A DNA stretch of 64,000 nucleotides from Allobosea sp. (lineage in GTDB: Bacteria > Pseudomonadota > Alphaproteobacteria > Rhizobiales > Beijerinckiaceae), in the NCBI GenBank assembly GCA_024231975.1, contig JAAEQB010000007.1:41750-105749 (forward strand), written 5' to 3'. Of the stretch, positions 42,996 through 51,786 are shown in pieces. A model generated the notes under the pieces. The model saw only the letters and a program-made list of their open reading frames with translations. It was not told the origin of the DNA and ran no database searches. The position numbers and the translations under genes were made by a program. The first letter of the stretch is position 1. The number at the start of each line of letters is the position of its first letter.

Positions 42996-43277
42996 TTGCG
43001 CGACATGCTCTATGTCTACGCCTACGACATCGCCTCGGAGAGAGCCCGGCGGCGGGTATCGGCGCTCCTCGAACGGCATGGCACGCGGGTGCAGGAGAGC
43101 GTCTTCGAGATCCGGGTCACGCGGCAGGGAGCCGAGCGGCTGCTCGCGGCGGCCGATCGCGAAATGGCGCCCGGCGACCGGCTGCGCATGTACGCCGTGC
43201 CGGAGGACGGGCGCAAGCTGTCGCGCCAGCTCGGCGGCGCCCCGATCGCCGAAGCGCAGGAGTTCTGGCTGTTGTGA
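42996..43277 (+). CDS. cas2: Cas2
   Basis: 93 residues from TTG 42996, which has GAGGAGG seven bases upstream; ATG 43005 (90 residues) is the alternative. MLYVYAYDIASERARRRVSA carries the catalytic-type aspartate of beta1, and VQESVFEIRVT plus LRMYAVPEDGRKLSRQLGG complete the ferredoxin fold. It dimerises and bridges Cas1 dimers in spacer integration. It sits between rt-cas1 and cas6 in one operon. Confidence 0.95.
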   Translation: MRDMLYVYAYDIASERARRRVSALLERHGTRVQESVFEIRVTRQGAERLLAAADREMAPGDRLRMYAVPEDGRKLSRQLGGAPIAEAQEFWLL

Positions 43278-43279
43278 GG

Positions 43280-44224
43280 ATGCCGGGCAGCGATCCGGCG
43301 GCTTCGCCGAAAGGCGAGATCCGCCACCGTCTCGACGAGCCCTCGGCCGTCATCGACCTGCCCGGACTGGCCGAGGCCTGGGTCGAGCAGCGGGCGACCT
43401 GGCGGCTGGCCGGGCTCGCCGCGCTCGCGGCCGATCCCGGGCTTTGCGGGCGGATCCGCGGCGCCTTCGGCAACCGGCTGATGGCCGGGGCCTCGCAGGC
43501 GGCGCTGGCGGGCGAGCCTTGCCCGTGGTCGCCGTCCTGCGCCTTCGAAGCGCTCTGGCGCAAGCAGGGCCGCCTCCGGCCCGGGCTCGACCATGCCAGC
43601 CCTTGGGTGATCGCGACGGACCCCCGCAACGGGCATCTCGATGTCTCGCTGAGCCTCTTCGGCTTCGCGGTCGACTGGATGCCGGCCGCAATCGAGGCGA
43701 TGACCGCAGCCCTGCAGCAGGATGTCGATTGGCGTGGCCGGACCTCGCTCTTCATCCCGCGGATCGAGATCCTCAGCCGACATGTCCGCGCCAGCGAGGA
43801 GCCGACCCTTCCGGAGGCACCGGTGTGCGGCGCGCAGCTGACGCTGCTGTCGCCTTTGGCGCTCTCCGGCGTCGATCCGCGCGAACGGCCCGGGGCGCTG
43901 CTGATGGGGCTGCTGGCGCGCGTCGAGGCGCTCGCCCGCTGGCACGATGCGACGCTGGCCGAGACGGTCGACCAGAAGGCGCTCGGCACGCTCTCACGGG
44001 CGCTCACCTATGACTGGCGGGAGGTCGTTCCCGTCAGATGGGCGCGCGGTTCGAAACGGCAGGATCGGGAGCTCACCATGCGCGGTCTCGTGGGCGAGCT
44101 GGAGATCAGCGCGCAGGAGCCGTTCGGCAGCGATGTCCTGTCGCTGCTCGCGATCGGCGAGCGCTGCCGCTTCGGCGCGGATGTCGCCTTCGGCTGCGGG
44201 CGCTACGCCCTGGCGTTCCTCTAG
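43280..44224 (+). CDS. cas6: Cas6-type pre-crRNA endoribonuclease
   Basis: 314 residues from ATG 43280, 2 bases after cas2. The C-terminal half (RGLVGELEISAQEPFGSDVL, GERCRFGADVAFGCGRYAL) is the second ferredoxin fold with the glycine loop of the Cas6 C-terminal family; the N-terminal half (SPWVIATDPRNGHLDVSLSLFG) fits the first fold. A catalytic histidine cannot be fixed by eye. It should cut the repeat stem after GCGG to leave the ATTGAGAC tag. Its 3' end overlaps a convergent nuclease gene. Confidence 0.87.
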   Translation: MPGSDPAASPKGEIRHRLDEPSAVIDLPGLAEAWVEQRATWRLAGLAALAADPGLCGRIRGAFGNRLMAGASQAALAGEPCPWSPSCAFEALWRKQGRLRPGLDHASPWVIATDPRNGHLDVSLSLFGFAVDWMPAAIEAMTAALQQDVDWRGRTSLFIPRIEILSRHVRASEEPTLPEAPVCGAQLTLLSPLALSGVDPRERPGALLMGLLARVEALARWHDATLAETVDQKALGTLSRALTYDWREVVPVRWARGSKRQDRELTMRGLVGELEISAQEPFGSDVLSLLAIGERCRFGADVAFGCGRYALAFL

Positions 44225-44964
44225 CCACCGGCGGCGACCAGCGCACGCCGCATCCGCTCGACGACGCTCGAGGCCGAGCTTGCATCCGCCGGCACAAGCG
44301 TGACGTTGAGGATCGCCGCCCGCTCGGTCAGGCCGGGATGGCGCACACGCTTTCTTTCCTCGAAGAAATCGGCGGTCGTGATCAGGACCGCGGCATCGTC
44401 CGGCGCGCCGAAGTGCCGGCGCCAGTAGTCGAGCTCCAGCATCGCCTGGAACAGGCGGTCGTCGCCGGACGCCGTCTCGACAGCGTTCGGGCGCGCGGCC
44501 TTCGCCGAGACGAAGACGAGCCGCTCCCCCTCACGGGCAAGGACGTCGATCTCGTTGAGATAGCTCTCCGGCCCGTAGCGCCCGCTCCAGCGCAGCTGCT
44601 GGCTGTAGACGGCTTCGTCGGCTCCGGCCTCGATCAGGGCCGTATAGGCGAATTCCTCGAGCCAGCCCCCGGTGGCCCAGCGGCGCCCCAGCAAGCTGAG
44701 CGGCACACCCTCGGGCTCCGGCAGAAACAGGCCGCCATCGACGCCCGCCTGGAAAGCCGCCGGGCCGAACAGGCCGCGAACGCGCTCGACGGTGGGGGCT
44801 GAAGCGATATCCGGATAAAGCGCGCGGAAGCGTGGGAAGTTCTGCCAGGTCGCCGCGTTGAGCAGGCGGCGAGAAAGGGCCAGCCGATGGTCGCCGCCGC
44901 CTGCGATCATCGTCGCGCCGCGATGCTCGAGCATCTCCGCGATGGTCAAGCCGCGCATCGTCAT
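44221..44964 (-). CDS. Card1/Can2-like DUF1887 nuclease without CARF domain
   Basis: 247 residues. GGWLEEFAYTAL (about 99-110), NEIDVLAREGERLVFVSAKA (137-156) is the PD-(D/E)xK core of the DUF1887 nucleases Card1/Can1/Can2: acidic E103/104, D140, and K155. Card1 needs an N-terminal CARF domain to sense cyclic oligoadenylate, but the first ~95 residues here are too short and show no Rossmann motif; an in-frame stop precedes ATG 44964. It may be a separated or constitutive nuclease of the CRISPR module. Convergent with cas6. Confidence 0.78.
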   Translation of the reverse strand: MTMRGLTIAEMLEHRGATMIAGGGDHRLALSRRLLNAATWQNFPRFRALYPDIASAPTVERVRGLFGPAAFQAGVDGGLFLPEPEGVPLSLLGRRWATGGWLEEFAYTALIEAGADEAVYSQQLRWSGRYGPESYLNEIDVLAREGERLVFVSAKAARPNAVETASGDDRLFQAMLELDYWRRHFGAPDDAAVLITTADFFEERKRVRHPGLTERAAILNVTLVPADASSASSVVERMRRALVAAGG

Positions 44965-45331
44965 AGCCGTTTTCGTCTACTGCCCTCGAGTTATGGGTAT
45001 GTGCAGAACAAAGGTCAACGTGCCGGGTGTGTTAGTGTGGCGAGATTGGGCCGTCTTGTCCCGCTGAGTGGCTAAAGCGGTCATCATCTCTTTATGACAG
45101 CTCTTCTACTCGCCTTCGCGGCGCGGCTGCCATGCGGCCACGTACATGCCATGCTGCGCATGCTGTGAACTGGGAAGTGGCGGCGACTGCGCGCACGCGC
45201 GGGCGCGCAAGAACCGAGCATCCTGACAAGCTGCGTCTCTTCGCACCGCGCTCAAAATGCCCTATCTTCCGCGGGTGTAGTGACTGACGTGGTGCTGCAC
45301 TATACATTTCGGCAGGGGCAGAGGACCAAGT
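44965..45331. other. intergenic region, no gene supported
   Basis: This gap between two divergent units has only short frames lacking ribosome sites. A GC-rich alternating CGCGCACGCGCG tract lies near 45190-45210. The promoter of the DUF1887 nuclease gene should be here, but no box stands out. Confidence 0.4.
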
Positions 45332-45960
45332 TTGGTAAATTCTAAGGCCCGGAAGCCGAAAATCCTACCACCCAGGCCCGTGCCACCTAACAATTTAGAC
45401 TATACTAACAAAATTTGGACAGGTATTGCAACCTCTGGCGAGATCGATCTGACAGTTGATGCTGAGGATGTCCTTGCAGCTCACGGTTATGATTTTGAGT
45501 CACCCCTCGAACAGCTGTTGTTGCGGCTTATAGATGCTTACCATCCGAGTGATGAAGAGCGGCTGACACGGTTGCAGGAAAGCTTGGCGGTAATCACCGG
45601 ATCGCGACAACAAAGGCTCCGAAATATCGAGAGCGCGAGTTTTTATTAGAGGTCGCACGCGAGTATCATCGAGAATACTACGACGACCGTCATGAGCCGG
45701 AGCTTGCGCCAATTGTACGGAGGATTCTCCGACGTCCGGAATGGAGAGGGCTGAAAGCCGGAACTGAAGATTCGAGCGTCAAAGATCTCGCGCGAAAGTT
45801 CACTGCGGCGCGCGATCTTCTGCTTGTTCGAGCAACGACGGGGCATGACTGGGACCCTCTAGGGCGACAGGCCAATCTCCGTCGCATTGCGACCGAGCTG
45901 GCGACGCTTGGAGTGCCGATCGCCACCGGGCCGGCGCGCCGTTTGTCAAAGGAAAAATAG
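45332..45960 (+). pseudogene. unrecognised protein gene split by a frameshift
   Basis: From TTG 45332 a frame encodes about 85 residues (EIDLTVDAEDVLAAHGYDFE, then SPLEQLLLRLIDAYHPSDEE), and a second frame, open only from about 45554 and without a start codon, continues FLLEVAREYHREYYDDRHEP to a stop at 45960. Together they would make a ~205-residue acidic/basic helical protein that I do not recognise. Base composition is more AT-rich than its neighbours, a sign of foreign origin. The shift lies between 45555 and 45644. Confidence 0.5.
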
Positions 45961-46034
45961 CGCTCGATTTTAAGCCTTCGCTTTCCGCGACTTGAAGGCG
46001 CTTTGAAGGGGCTTCTTTTGAAAAGGAGCTCCGA

Positions 46035-46220
46035 GTGAACCCCGAAAAATTCTTCACGCTGAAGGAGGTAGCCGACACGCTCGGCCTGCCGATCTTCAAA
46101 CTTTACCGCGCGGTAAAGCGCGGTGATTTGCCGACCTACCGCATCGGCACCGGCCGCCAGCTTGTGCGGTTCTCCGAGGTCCTCGCTGTGATCGAAGCGT
46201 CCCGGAAGGGGGGCGAGTGA
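46035..46220 (+). CDS. AlpA/excisionase-like small DNA-binding protein
   Basis: 61 residues. FTLKEVADTLGLPIFKLYRA, then GDLPTYRIGTGRQLVRFSEV is the MerR-like winged helix of AlpA/Xis-type proteins. AAAAGGAG precedes the GTG start at 46035. In phage satellites such proteins control integrase expression or act as excision factors; it heads the run to the integrase at 48897. Confidence 0.75.
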   Translation: MNPEKFFTLKEVADTLGLPIFKLYRAVKRGDLPTYRIGTGRQLVRFSEVLAVIEASRKGGE

Positions 46221-46417
46221 TGTCGAACGACAATAAGCCGGCCGTCGAGAGGCGTGACGAGGAAGAAGCGTTCCTGACGCCGCCCGGCCAGCCCGGCTCT
46301 TTGGTCGACAAACTGGCGGCTGCTCAGCTGTGTCTCCCGGGCCTCGAACCGAACGGTATCCAGGTTCAGTTGGAACTCTTTGCCAGGGTCGTGGTGCGCG
46401 GAGATCGCAATGACTGA
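46220..46417 (+). CDS. hypothetical small protein of the satellite module
   Basis: 65 residues, acidic N-terminus, no recognised motif. ATG 46220 lies one base into the stop of the AlpA-like gene, and its 3' end overlaps the primase ATG at 46410. Tight coupling and position support a real gene between regulator and replication protein. Confidence 0.5.
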   Translation: MSNDNKPAVERRDEEEAFLTPPGQPGSLVDKLAAAQLCLPGLEPNGIQVQLELFARVVVRGDRND

Positions 46418-48561
46418 CGCGCTCAAGCCGAACCTGGACGAGGCCTGGACCTTCGTCAGCAACATGAGCCGCGGCCGGATGATCCATCTGGCCGCGATAG
46501 CGGAGGGCGAGAGGGTCGTGGCAGCGACCTTCGAGCCGAACGAGACCTCGCGTGTCGCCAGTTGGATCACAGACCAGACCGGCAAGAACATCTACTTCCA
46601 CGTCAACGCGCTGCGCGCTGGCGCGAAGAACAAGAAGGCGACCAAGGACGATGTCGAGGAGGTGTTGGCCTTCCACACGGATATCGACAATCCGGAAGCG
46701 TTCGAGTTGCTCGACAACTTTCCCCTGCGGCCGACGGTCGTCGTTGCGTCGGGTGGCGGCCGCCAGGCCTTTTGGCTTCTGCGCGAGCCGTGGCGTGACC
46801 TGGTGCTGGCTGAGCGCCTCAACAAGGCCATTGCGGGGCTCTGCGGTGGCGATCATTGCTGGAATACCGATCGCCTCATGCGCGTGCCGGGGACGGTGAA
46901 CGTGCCGAACGCCAAGAAGCGCGCGGCCGGTCGGGTGCCCGGTTCTGGCTCACGTCATCAAGGCAGACTGGAAGCGCCTCTACAACGTCGAGGACTTCCT
47001 GCCGTTCGACCCCGGCCCTAGCGACCCGGGCATGGCGCTCGTTCCGACCGACCTTGTTCCAGTCGGCCGAGACAAGCTGCCAGAAACAATCCTGCCCACA
47101 ACACTCAGCTTGCTGGAGAACGGTGACGACCCGGATCGCCCTCGCGGTGGCCCCAATCCGCGTCATAAGTCGCGAAGCGAGAGCGTCTATCGCGCTGCAT
47201 GCGACCTCGCCCGCCTGGGCTGCAGCGCCGAGTTCATCGCCGGCGCCTTGCTGAACCCGCGGTTCCGAATCTCGGAATTTGTCCTGGAGAAGCGCCGCCC
47301 CGAGGCCTACGCGTTGCGCCAGGCAACCAAGGCGATCGAGAGCGTCGCCCAAGGCTGGCCGGACACCTTCAAGTCGGGCGCGCCGAAGCCCTCGATGCGC
47401 AATGCACGCGCTGCTTTGCGCCGCCTGGGCTTGTCGTTCGCCTATGACATGTTCCGCCATCGTAAGATGGTGGAAGGGCACGTGGTCGAGCAGTTCGCGG
47501 GCGAGATCACCGACGACGCCTGCATGATGCTGCGCGGGCTGATCCTCGATCGGTTAGGGTTCGACCCCGGGACTCAGCACGTCCAGGATGCAATCATGTT
47601 GATGTGCATCGAGGAACCGGAACACCCGGTTCGCGAGATGCTCGACAACCTCAAATGGGATGGCATCCCGCGGCTCGAGACCTGGCTTTCGCAATATCTC
47701 GGTGCGGCAGACACACCGTTCAACCGTGCGGTTGGCCCGATCATGCTGATCGCAGCGGTGCGCCGCGTTCGCGTGCCCGGCGTCAAGTTCGACCAGATCA
47801 TCGTCTTTGAGGGCACTCAGGGCACCGGCAAGTCCACCGCCGTCAAAATCCTGGCGGGCGAGGAATTCCATGCCGACCAGGAAATCCTTTCGCTGGAACC
47901 GAAAGCCCAACTCGAGCTCCTCGACGGCGTCTGGCTCTACGAGATCAATGAGCTTGAGGGCATGAATCGGGCCGAGGTCGCCAAGATCAAGGCCTTCGCC
48001 TCCCGCCAGGTCGATCGTGCTCGCCTGGCCTATGCTCGCAATGCGGCTTCGCGACCGCGTCAGGTCATCTTCATCGGCACGACCAATGAGAACAAATACC
48101 TGCGCGACCAGACCGGCAACCGCCGCTTCTGGCCAGTCAGAACGGGCATCATCGACCTGCCGGCTCTCGACCGCGACCGCGACCAGCTGCTGGCGGAGGC
48201 CGCCTATCATGAAGGCCAAGGTGCCTCGATTGCCTTGCCGCCGGAGCTATGGTCAGACGCGGCAGCCGAGCAAGAGGCCCGCGTCGAGGAAGACCCCTGG
48301 GTCGAGCAAATCGAGGCCGCTGTCCCGATCGTCGCCGGCGACAAGCTGCGCTTCGTGACGCTGAACCTACTGAAGGAGGTGCTCGGCATCAGGCCTGAAA
48401 ATCAAAATCAGGGGCACACCAAGCGGCTGTCGGCGTTGATGGCGCGCCTCGGCTGGCGCAAGGAAAAGTTCAAGCTGCACGGCAAGACCTATCGCGGCTA
48501 CGAGAAGGACAAGCCGGCCGACTACCAACCGCCGCCGACACGCCCCGGCCCCTTCATTTAA
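46410..48561 (+). pseudogene. primase–VapE helicase fusion, frameshifted
   Basis: ATG 46410 starts a primase-like domain (FYFHVNALRAGAKNKK, HTDIDNPEAFELL, RLMRVPGTVNVPNAKKR). Near 46937 one extra C in GTGCCCGG breaks the frame; the next frame continues VLAHVIKADWKRLYNVEDFL and on to the VapE helicase domain, complete from ATG 47032 to 48561 (509 residues). That part has FEGTQGTGKST as Walker A, WLYEINELEG as Walker B and VIFIGTTNENKYLRD. Such proteins replicate phage satellites. The helicase portion could still be made separately. Confidence 0.85.
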
Positions 48562-48896
48562 CCGGTGGCATGGTGGCGGGGGTGGCGTGTGTGGTAGGTG
48601 GCCGGGGCGCAGCAGGGCTTTGGAACGGAGATTTTCGCCGCCAGCCCGCCAGCGCAGGTGGTGCCGCGCCACCAGCGCCACGGGCTACACTCGATCCCGA
48701 CTGCGATTTCAACCTCGGCGAGGCAATAATGCGAAATATCGCAAGCCCCGCCGGGATGGCATCTGATCGTAATCCGAAGTGTCGTGGTTACGCTCGTGGT
48801 TTCAATTCGAATGCTCTGAAGATATCCGGCGCCCGATGATTAATTGTGCGGGTTCCTCGGCCGTGATTTTCTGAGCCTTTTTTATCTTTCGAGGTC
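48562..48896. other. intergenic region before integrase, no gene supported
   Basis: This gap starts GC-rich and becomes AT-rich toward the integrase. Frames inside it lack motifs and ribosome sites. Integrase promoter elements and the excision/attachment arm sites would be expected here, but no repeat is evident. Confidence 0.4.
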
Positions 48897-50141
48897 ATGA
48901 TGACGTTCCGTGCCAACATCACCAAGCGGGTTCGCCGCCGCAAGCTCAAGTCGGGCGAGGTCGTGAAGCAGTTGCGCTATGTCCTGAACTACCGCGAGCC
49001 GATCTCGGGCGACCGCCGCCAGGAATTCTACGAGACGCTGAAGGCCGCCGAGGCCCGCCGCAACGACCTGACCGCCAAGGTCATGTCAGACAGCTATGCC
49101 GACGAGCGCAAGGCGCCGACGGTCGGCTCTGCCATCGATCACTGGCTTGCCGATCGCGACGGCAAGGTGAAGCCGAACACGCTCGCTGGCTATAAGGTGG
49201 TTGTCGAGCACATCCGCGGGCCCTATTTCGACGGCCCGGCCAAGGAGAAGCTGGCATGGAAGGCCTCGGGCAAGCTGCCGAAGGGCTGCCGGCTGGTGCC
49301 AATGCTCGGCGAGATCAAGACGAGCGAGCTGACCACGGCCCGTATCCGTGCCTGGTACCGCGAGCTGACTGCTTTGTCGGGGCAGTACACGGCGAACCGG
49401 GCGAAGTCGCACCTGATCTCGATCCTTGCCTTGAACGAAGAGGATTTCCGGGTGCGGGCGCCGTCGATGCCGCGCGGCCTCGGGCGCAACCGCGTCAAGA
49501 CCAAGAAGGTGATTCTGACGCCGGCCGAGATCGGTAAGCTGGTCGAGGCGGCTCGGGGCGATCCCGAGCACGGGCTGTACTATGCTTTCCCGTTCCTCGC
49601 CGGGACGCGGCCGTCCGAGCAGCTCGGCCTGCTCTGGGAGGATGTCGACTTCGACGCGAATCTCATCCGCATCCGCCGGATTCAGGAGCGCGACGGCTCG
49701 CTGACCAACATGACCAAGACCGAGGCCGGCACGCGCGACATTCCGATGAGCGGAGTGTTGCGGGCGGTGCTGCTCGATTGGCGGGTTCGCTGCCCGCGGC
49801 GGGGCAAGGAGCTGTACCGTGTCTTCCCCGGCCCGGGCCGGCTCCAGCCCTGGCCGAAGGTCGCGCGCATCGGTGGCGGTGGTCCGCTGCTCTACCAGAA
49901 CTTCCGCCAGCGCTATTGGGAGCCGGTGTTCGAGAAGCTCGGCCTCCCCTATGTCACGCCGCATTCGGCGCGGCACTCCTTCATCTCGACGCTGCAGGCC
50001 GAGGGCATCGAGGTTGGTCTCGTCGCCAAGCTCGCCGGCCACGCGAACGCGACCGTGACGCTCGGCCACTACACCCAGGCGGTTCGCGGCGGCGAGGCGG
50101 CCGTGGCGGCGCTGGACCGGGCCTACGCGGCGGGCAGGTAG
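48897..50141 (+). CDS. phage-type tyrosine integrase
   Basis: 414 residues. A short N-terminal arm-binding region and SAM-like core-binding domain (about 78-200) precede the catalytic domain. The active residues are R in AGTRPSEQLGLLWED (~240), HSARHSF (H-x-x-R, ~360) and the nucleophile Tyr in GHYTQAVRGG (~393). ATG 48897 is immediately followed by a second ATG. It is a candidate for the enzyme that used the tRNA-Gly site at 26703, though it lies 22 kb away and may instead belong to a nested satellite. Confidence 0.95.
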   Translation: MMTFRANITKRVRRRKLKSGEVVKQLRYVLNYREPISGDRRQEFYETLKAAEARRNDLTAKVMSDSYADERKAPTVGSAIDHWLADRDGKVKPNTLAGYKVVVEHIRGPYFDGPAKEKLAWKASGKLPKGCRLVPMLGEIKTSELTTARIRAWYRELTALSGQYTANRAKSHLISILALNEEDFRVRAPSMPRGLGRNRVKTKKVILTPAEIGKLVEAARGDPEHGLYYAFPFLAGTRPSEQLGLLWEDVDFDANLIRIRRIQERDGSLTNMTKTEAGTRDIPMSGVLRAVLLDWRVRCPRRGKELYRVFPGPGRLQPWPKVARIGGGGPLLYQNFRQRYWEPVFEKLGLPYVTPHSARHSFISTLQAEGIEVGLVAKLAGHANATVTLGHYTQAVRGGEAAVAALDRAYAAGR

Positions 50142-50325
50142 AACGCGCCGAGAGTAAGGTAGACTGCGCTCGCGCATGCGGGCGGACGCTAGCGGGGAGG
50201 GTGGTCGGCAGGCCGCTGCTCCCCGCCGTCATTTGCGGCCTCGGCGGCCTTATTGACGCCCGCGGCGATCCTGCGTCCGACGCAATATATGCCTGTCTCC
50301 CGCAAAATTATGCGCGGCCTCCGAG

Positions 50326-50351
50326 CGTGTTCCGATCGTCTTCGGAACACG
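50326..50351. promoter_or_regulatory. perfect palindrome upstream of small gene/XRE pair
   Basis: CGTGTTCCGA (50326-50335) and TCGGAACACG (50342-50351) are exact inverted 10-mers around six bases, 14 bases before ATG 50366. No T tract follows, so an operator for the adjacent XRE regulator is more likely than a terminator. Confidence 0.65.
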
Positions 50352-50365
50352 ATGGAGACGACGCC

Positions 50366-50545
50366 ATGGACCAGTACCGCCTGATCGATCTGCGCACCCA
50401 GGCGCTGACCATCGTCACGCTCGAGCGGGCGGCCGAGCTCAGCGAACTCGACGCCGACGAGACCGTCTGGGCGATCGAGGCGGAAGGCATCTGCGAGACC
50501 GATCTGCACGTTATCGCGGCTATGGACGAACCAGTCGCGCTCTGA
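50366..50545 (+). CDS. small protein coupled to XRE regulator
   Basis: 59 residues, acidic (MDQYRLIDLRTQALTIVTLE then RAAELSELDADETVWAIEAE). Its TGA overlaps the ATG of the XRE gene. No motif is recognised. The pairing of a short acidic protein with an XRE regulator behind a palindromic operator recalls toxin–antitoxin or small regulatory pairs, but nothing identifies a toxin. Confidence 0.5.
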   Translation: MDQYRLIDLRTQALTIVTLERAAELSELDADETVWAIEAEGICETDLHVIAAMDEPVAL

Positions 50546-50772
50546 TGCGGCCGGGCCTGCACGCGCGCGTCATCGCGCTGCTCGTCGCAGCGCGCCGGGA
50601 TCACGGCTTGACGCAGGCTGATCTCGCCCGGCGCCTCGGCCGTTCGACCAACTTCGTCTTCCGCGTCGAGGCCGGCGCCCGCCATCTCGACGTCGCCGAG
50701 TTCATCGCCATCGCCCGCGCGCTCGAGGTCGATCCCTATGAGCTCCTGCGGCAGGCCGAAGCGCAGGGCTGA
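50545..50772 (+). CDS. XRE-family helix-turn-helix regulator
   Basis: 75 residues, a single HTH_3 domain: ARRDHGLTQADLARRLGRST, then NFVFRVEAGARHLDVAEFIA and VDPYELLRQ. It is clearly paralogous to the protein at 52618-52881. Start ATG 50545 overlaps the previous stop (TGATG). It probably binds the palindrome at 50326. Confidence 0.82.
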   Translation: MRPGLHARVIALLVAARRDHGLTQADLARRLGRSTNFVFRVEAGARHLDVAEFIAIARALEVDPYELLRQAEAQG

Positions 50773-51208
50773 GCGGCAGGCGGGCTAGCGCAGCAGCTAC
50801 AGCGGTAGCGGCCCAGCGCGCCGCAGCCGCGGGGTACGGCCAGGAGCGCCAGGGTGGGGTGGTGCGGGCCGGTAGGGCAGGGCGTGCAGCCCGGCCGGTA
50901 CGCAGTAGAGGCAATGCGCGGCGCGCTTCGGGGGCGTCGCCTTCGCGACCTCCCCCATCTTCATAGTGTTGAAGCCAAGGCCGGGGGACCCGTTCGGCAA
51001 CCGCAAAAGTATGCGGTCGATACTATGGCATAGTGGCCGATCTCCGCTCCAAATCAGCTGTTGCCCGCTTCGGGATCGTCGGTAAGATTGAGAGGAATGT
51101 AGCTCGGCAGCAATGGCGGCTTTCATTCACTTTGGTGCTGAAGCGGCGCTGTTCCTTCAATTCGGGGTCTCCGTCCATATTGCAGTTGAGTTCTCAATCG
51201 CTTTCCGG
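50773..51208. other. intergenic region, no gene supported
   Basis: Frames on both strands here lack motifs and ribosome sites. GC content falls sharply after 51000. I see no RNA gene. Confidence 0.35.
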
Positions 51209-51220
51209 ATGGAGGTTTTC

Positions 51221-51289
51221 ATGGACGCAGTCGTCACTATCGGCTTTGCTATCTTCACGGCTCTGGGGATCCCAAAAGGATTGAAGTAA
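51221..51289 (+). CDS. candidate 22-residue hydrophobic peptide
   Basis: MDAVVTIGFAIFTALGIPKG, then LK, is a single hydrophobic helix with a basic C-terminus. GGAGG at 51211-51215 is ideally placed for ATG 51221, and a strong terminator hairpin lies 70 bases after the stop. The size and shape resemble type I toxin or small membrane peptides. No antisense RNA promoter is evident; this is a candidate only. Confidence 0.35.
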   Translation: MDAVVTIGFAIFTALGIPKGLK

Positions 51290-51357
51290 CAACGTCAGCT
51301 TCTGATCGCAGTGAAATACTGATTCCTTGTCGAGAGACGCCGCCCCACCAGTTTCCT

Positions 51358-51390
51358 GGCCCTGGCTTACGCCAGGGCCATTTCAATTTT
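51358..51390 (+). terminator. Rho-independent terminator
   Basis: GGCCCTGGC and GCCAGGGCC form a perfect 9-bp stem with a TTAC loop, followed by ATTTCAATTTT. It ends the small transcription unit carrying the hydrophobic peptide. Confidence 0.75.
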
Positions 51391-51479
51391 GCGGCCCGCT
51401 GAGGATGAGCGATAGCCGTTCGGCTTCAGCTCAATTGTCAACGCAAGCCGATCTCGCGCTCCGTTCGTCGCATGCTGGC

Positions 51480-51731
51480 TTAGCGCCGCCGCACTCCCGC
51501 GGCCATCAGATCCAAGCCCTCACTCATATCGGCCATGCGGTGCTGCATCTCCATCTGCTGCGCGATCGGCAGCATGGTGCGCATGCACTCCTCATGTTGC
51601 GGAGACCGCTCGCCATAACCGGCCTGGAAGCAGACGAGCTTGGTGCGAGCTTCCGCGGCCTGTTGCGGCGTCTGGCAGCCGGCGAGTAAGATCGAGCAGA
51701 GTGCGACGACGATCAGAACTTTGGTGCGCAT
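51480..51731 (-). CDS. small lipoprotein
   Basis: 83 residues starting MRTKVLIVVALCSILLAGCQ, a signal peptide with lipobox LLAGC, so the mature protein is lipid-anchored at Cys19. The mature part is methionine-rich (MRTMLPIAQQMEMQHRMADM) and helical. Family unknown. It is the second gene on the minus strand after the protein at 52503, 55 bases away. Confidence 0.65.
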   Translation of the reverse strand: MRTKVLIVVALCSILLAGCQTPQQAAEARTKLVCFQAGYGERSPQHEECMRTMLPIAQQMEMQHRMADMSEGLDLMAAGVRRR

Positions 51732-51786
51732 AATTTTCTCCGGGCAAAAAAGTCGGCACGGAAACACGCCGGAAATTCGCGCACAA

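Noticed and set aside
45092..45307. 71-residue minus-strand frame
   Set aside because: Arg/Ala-rich with no motif or ribosome site, in an intergenic region.
48570..48839. 89-residue open frame before the integrase
   Set aside because: No ribosome site, motif or hydrophobic pattern; probable non-coding DNA.
51327..51689. 120-residue plus-strand frame
   Set aside because: It runs through a terminator and opposite the lipoprotein gene, which has a proper lipobox.
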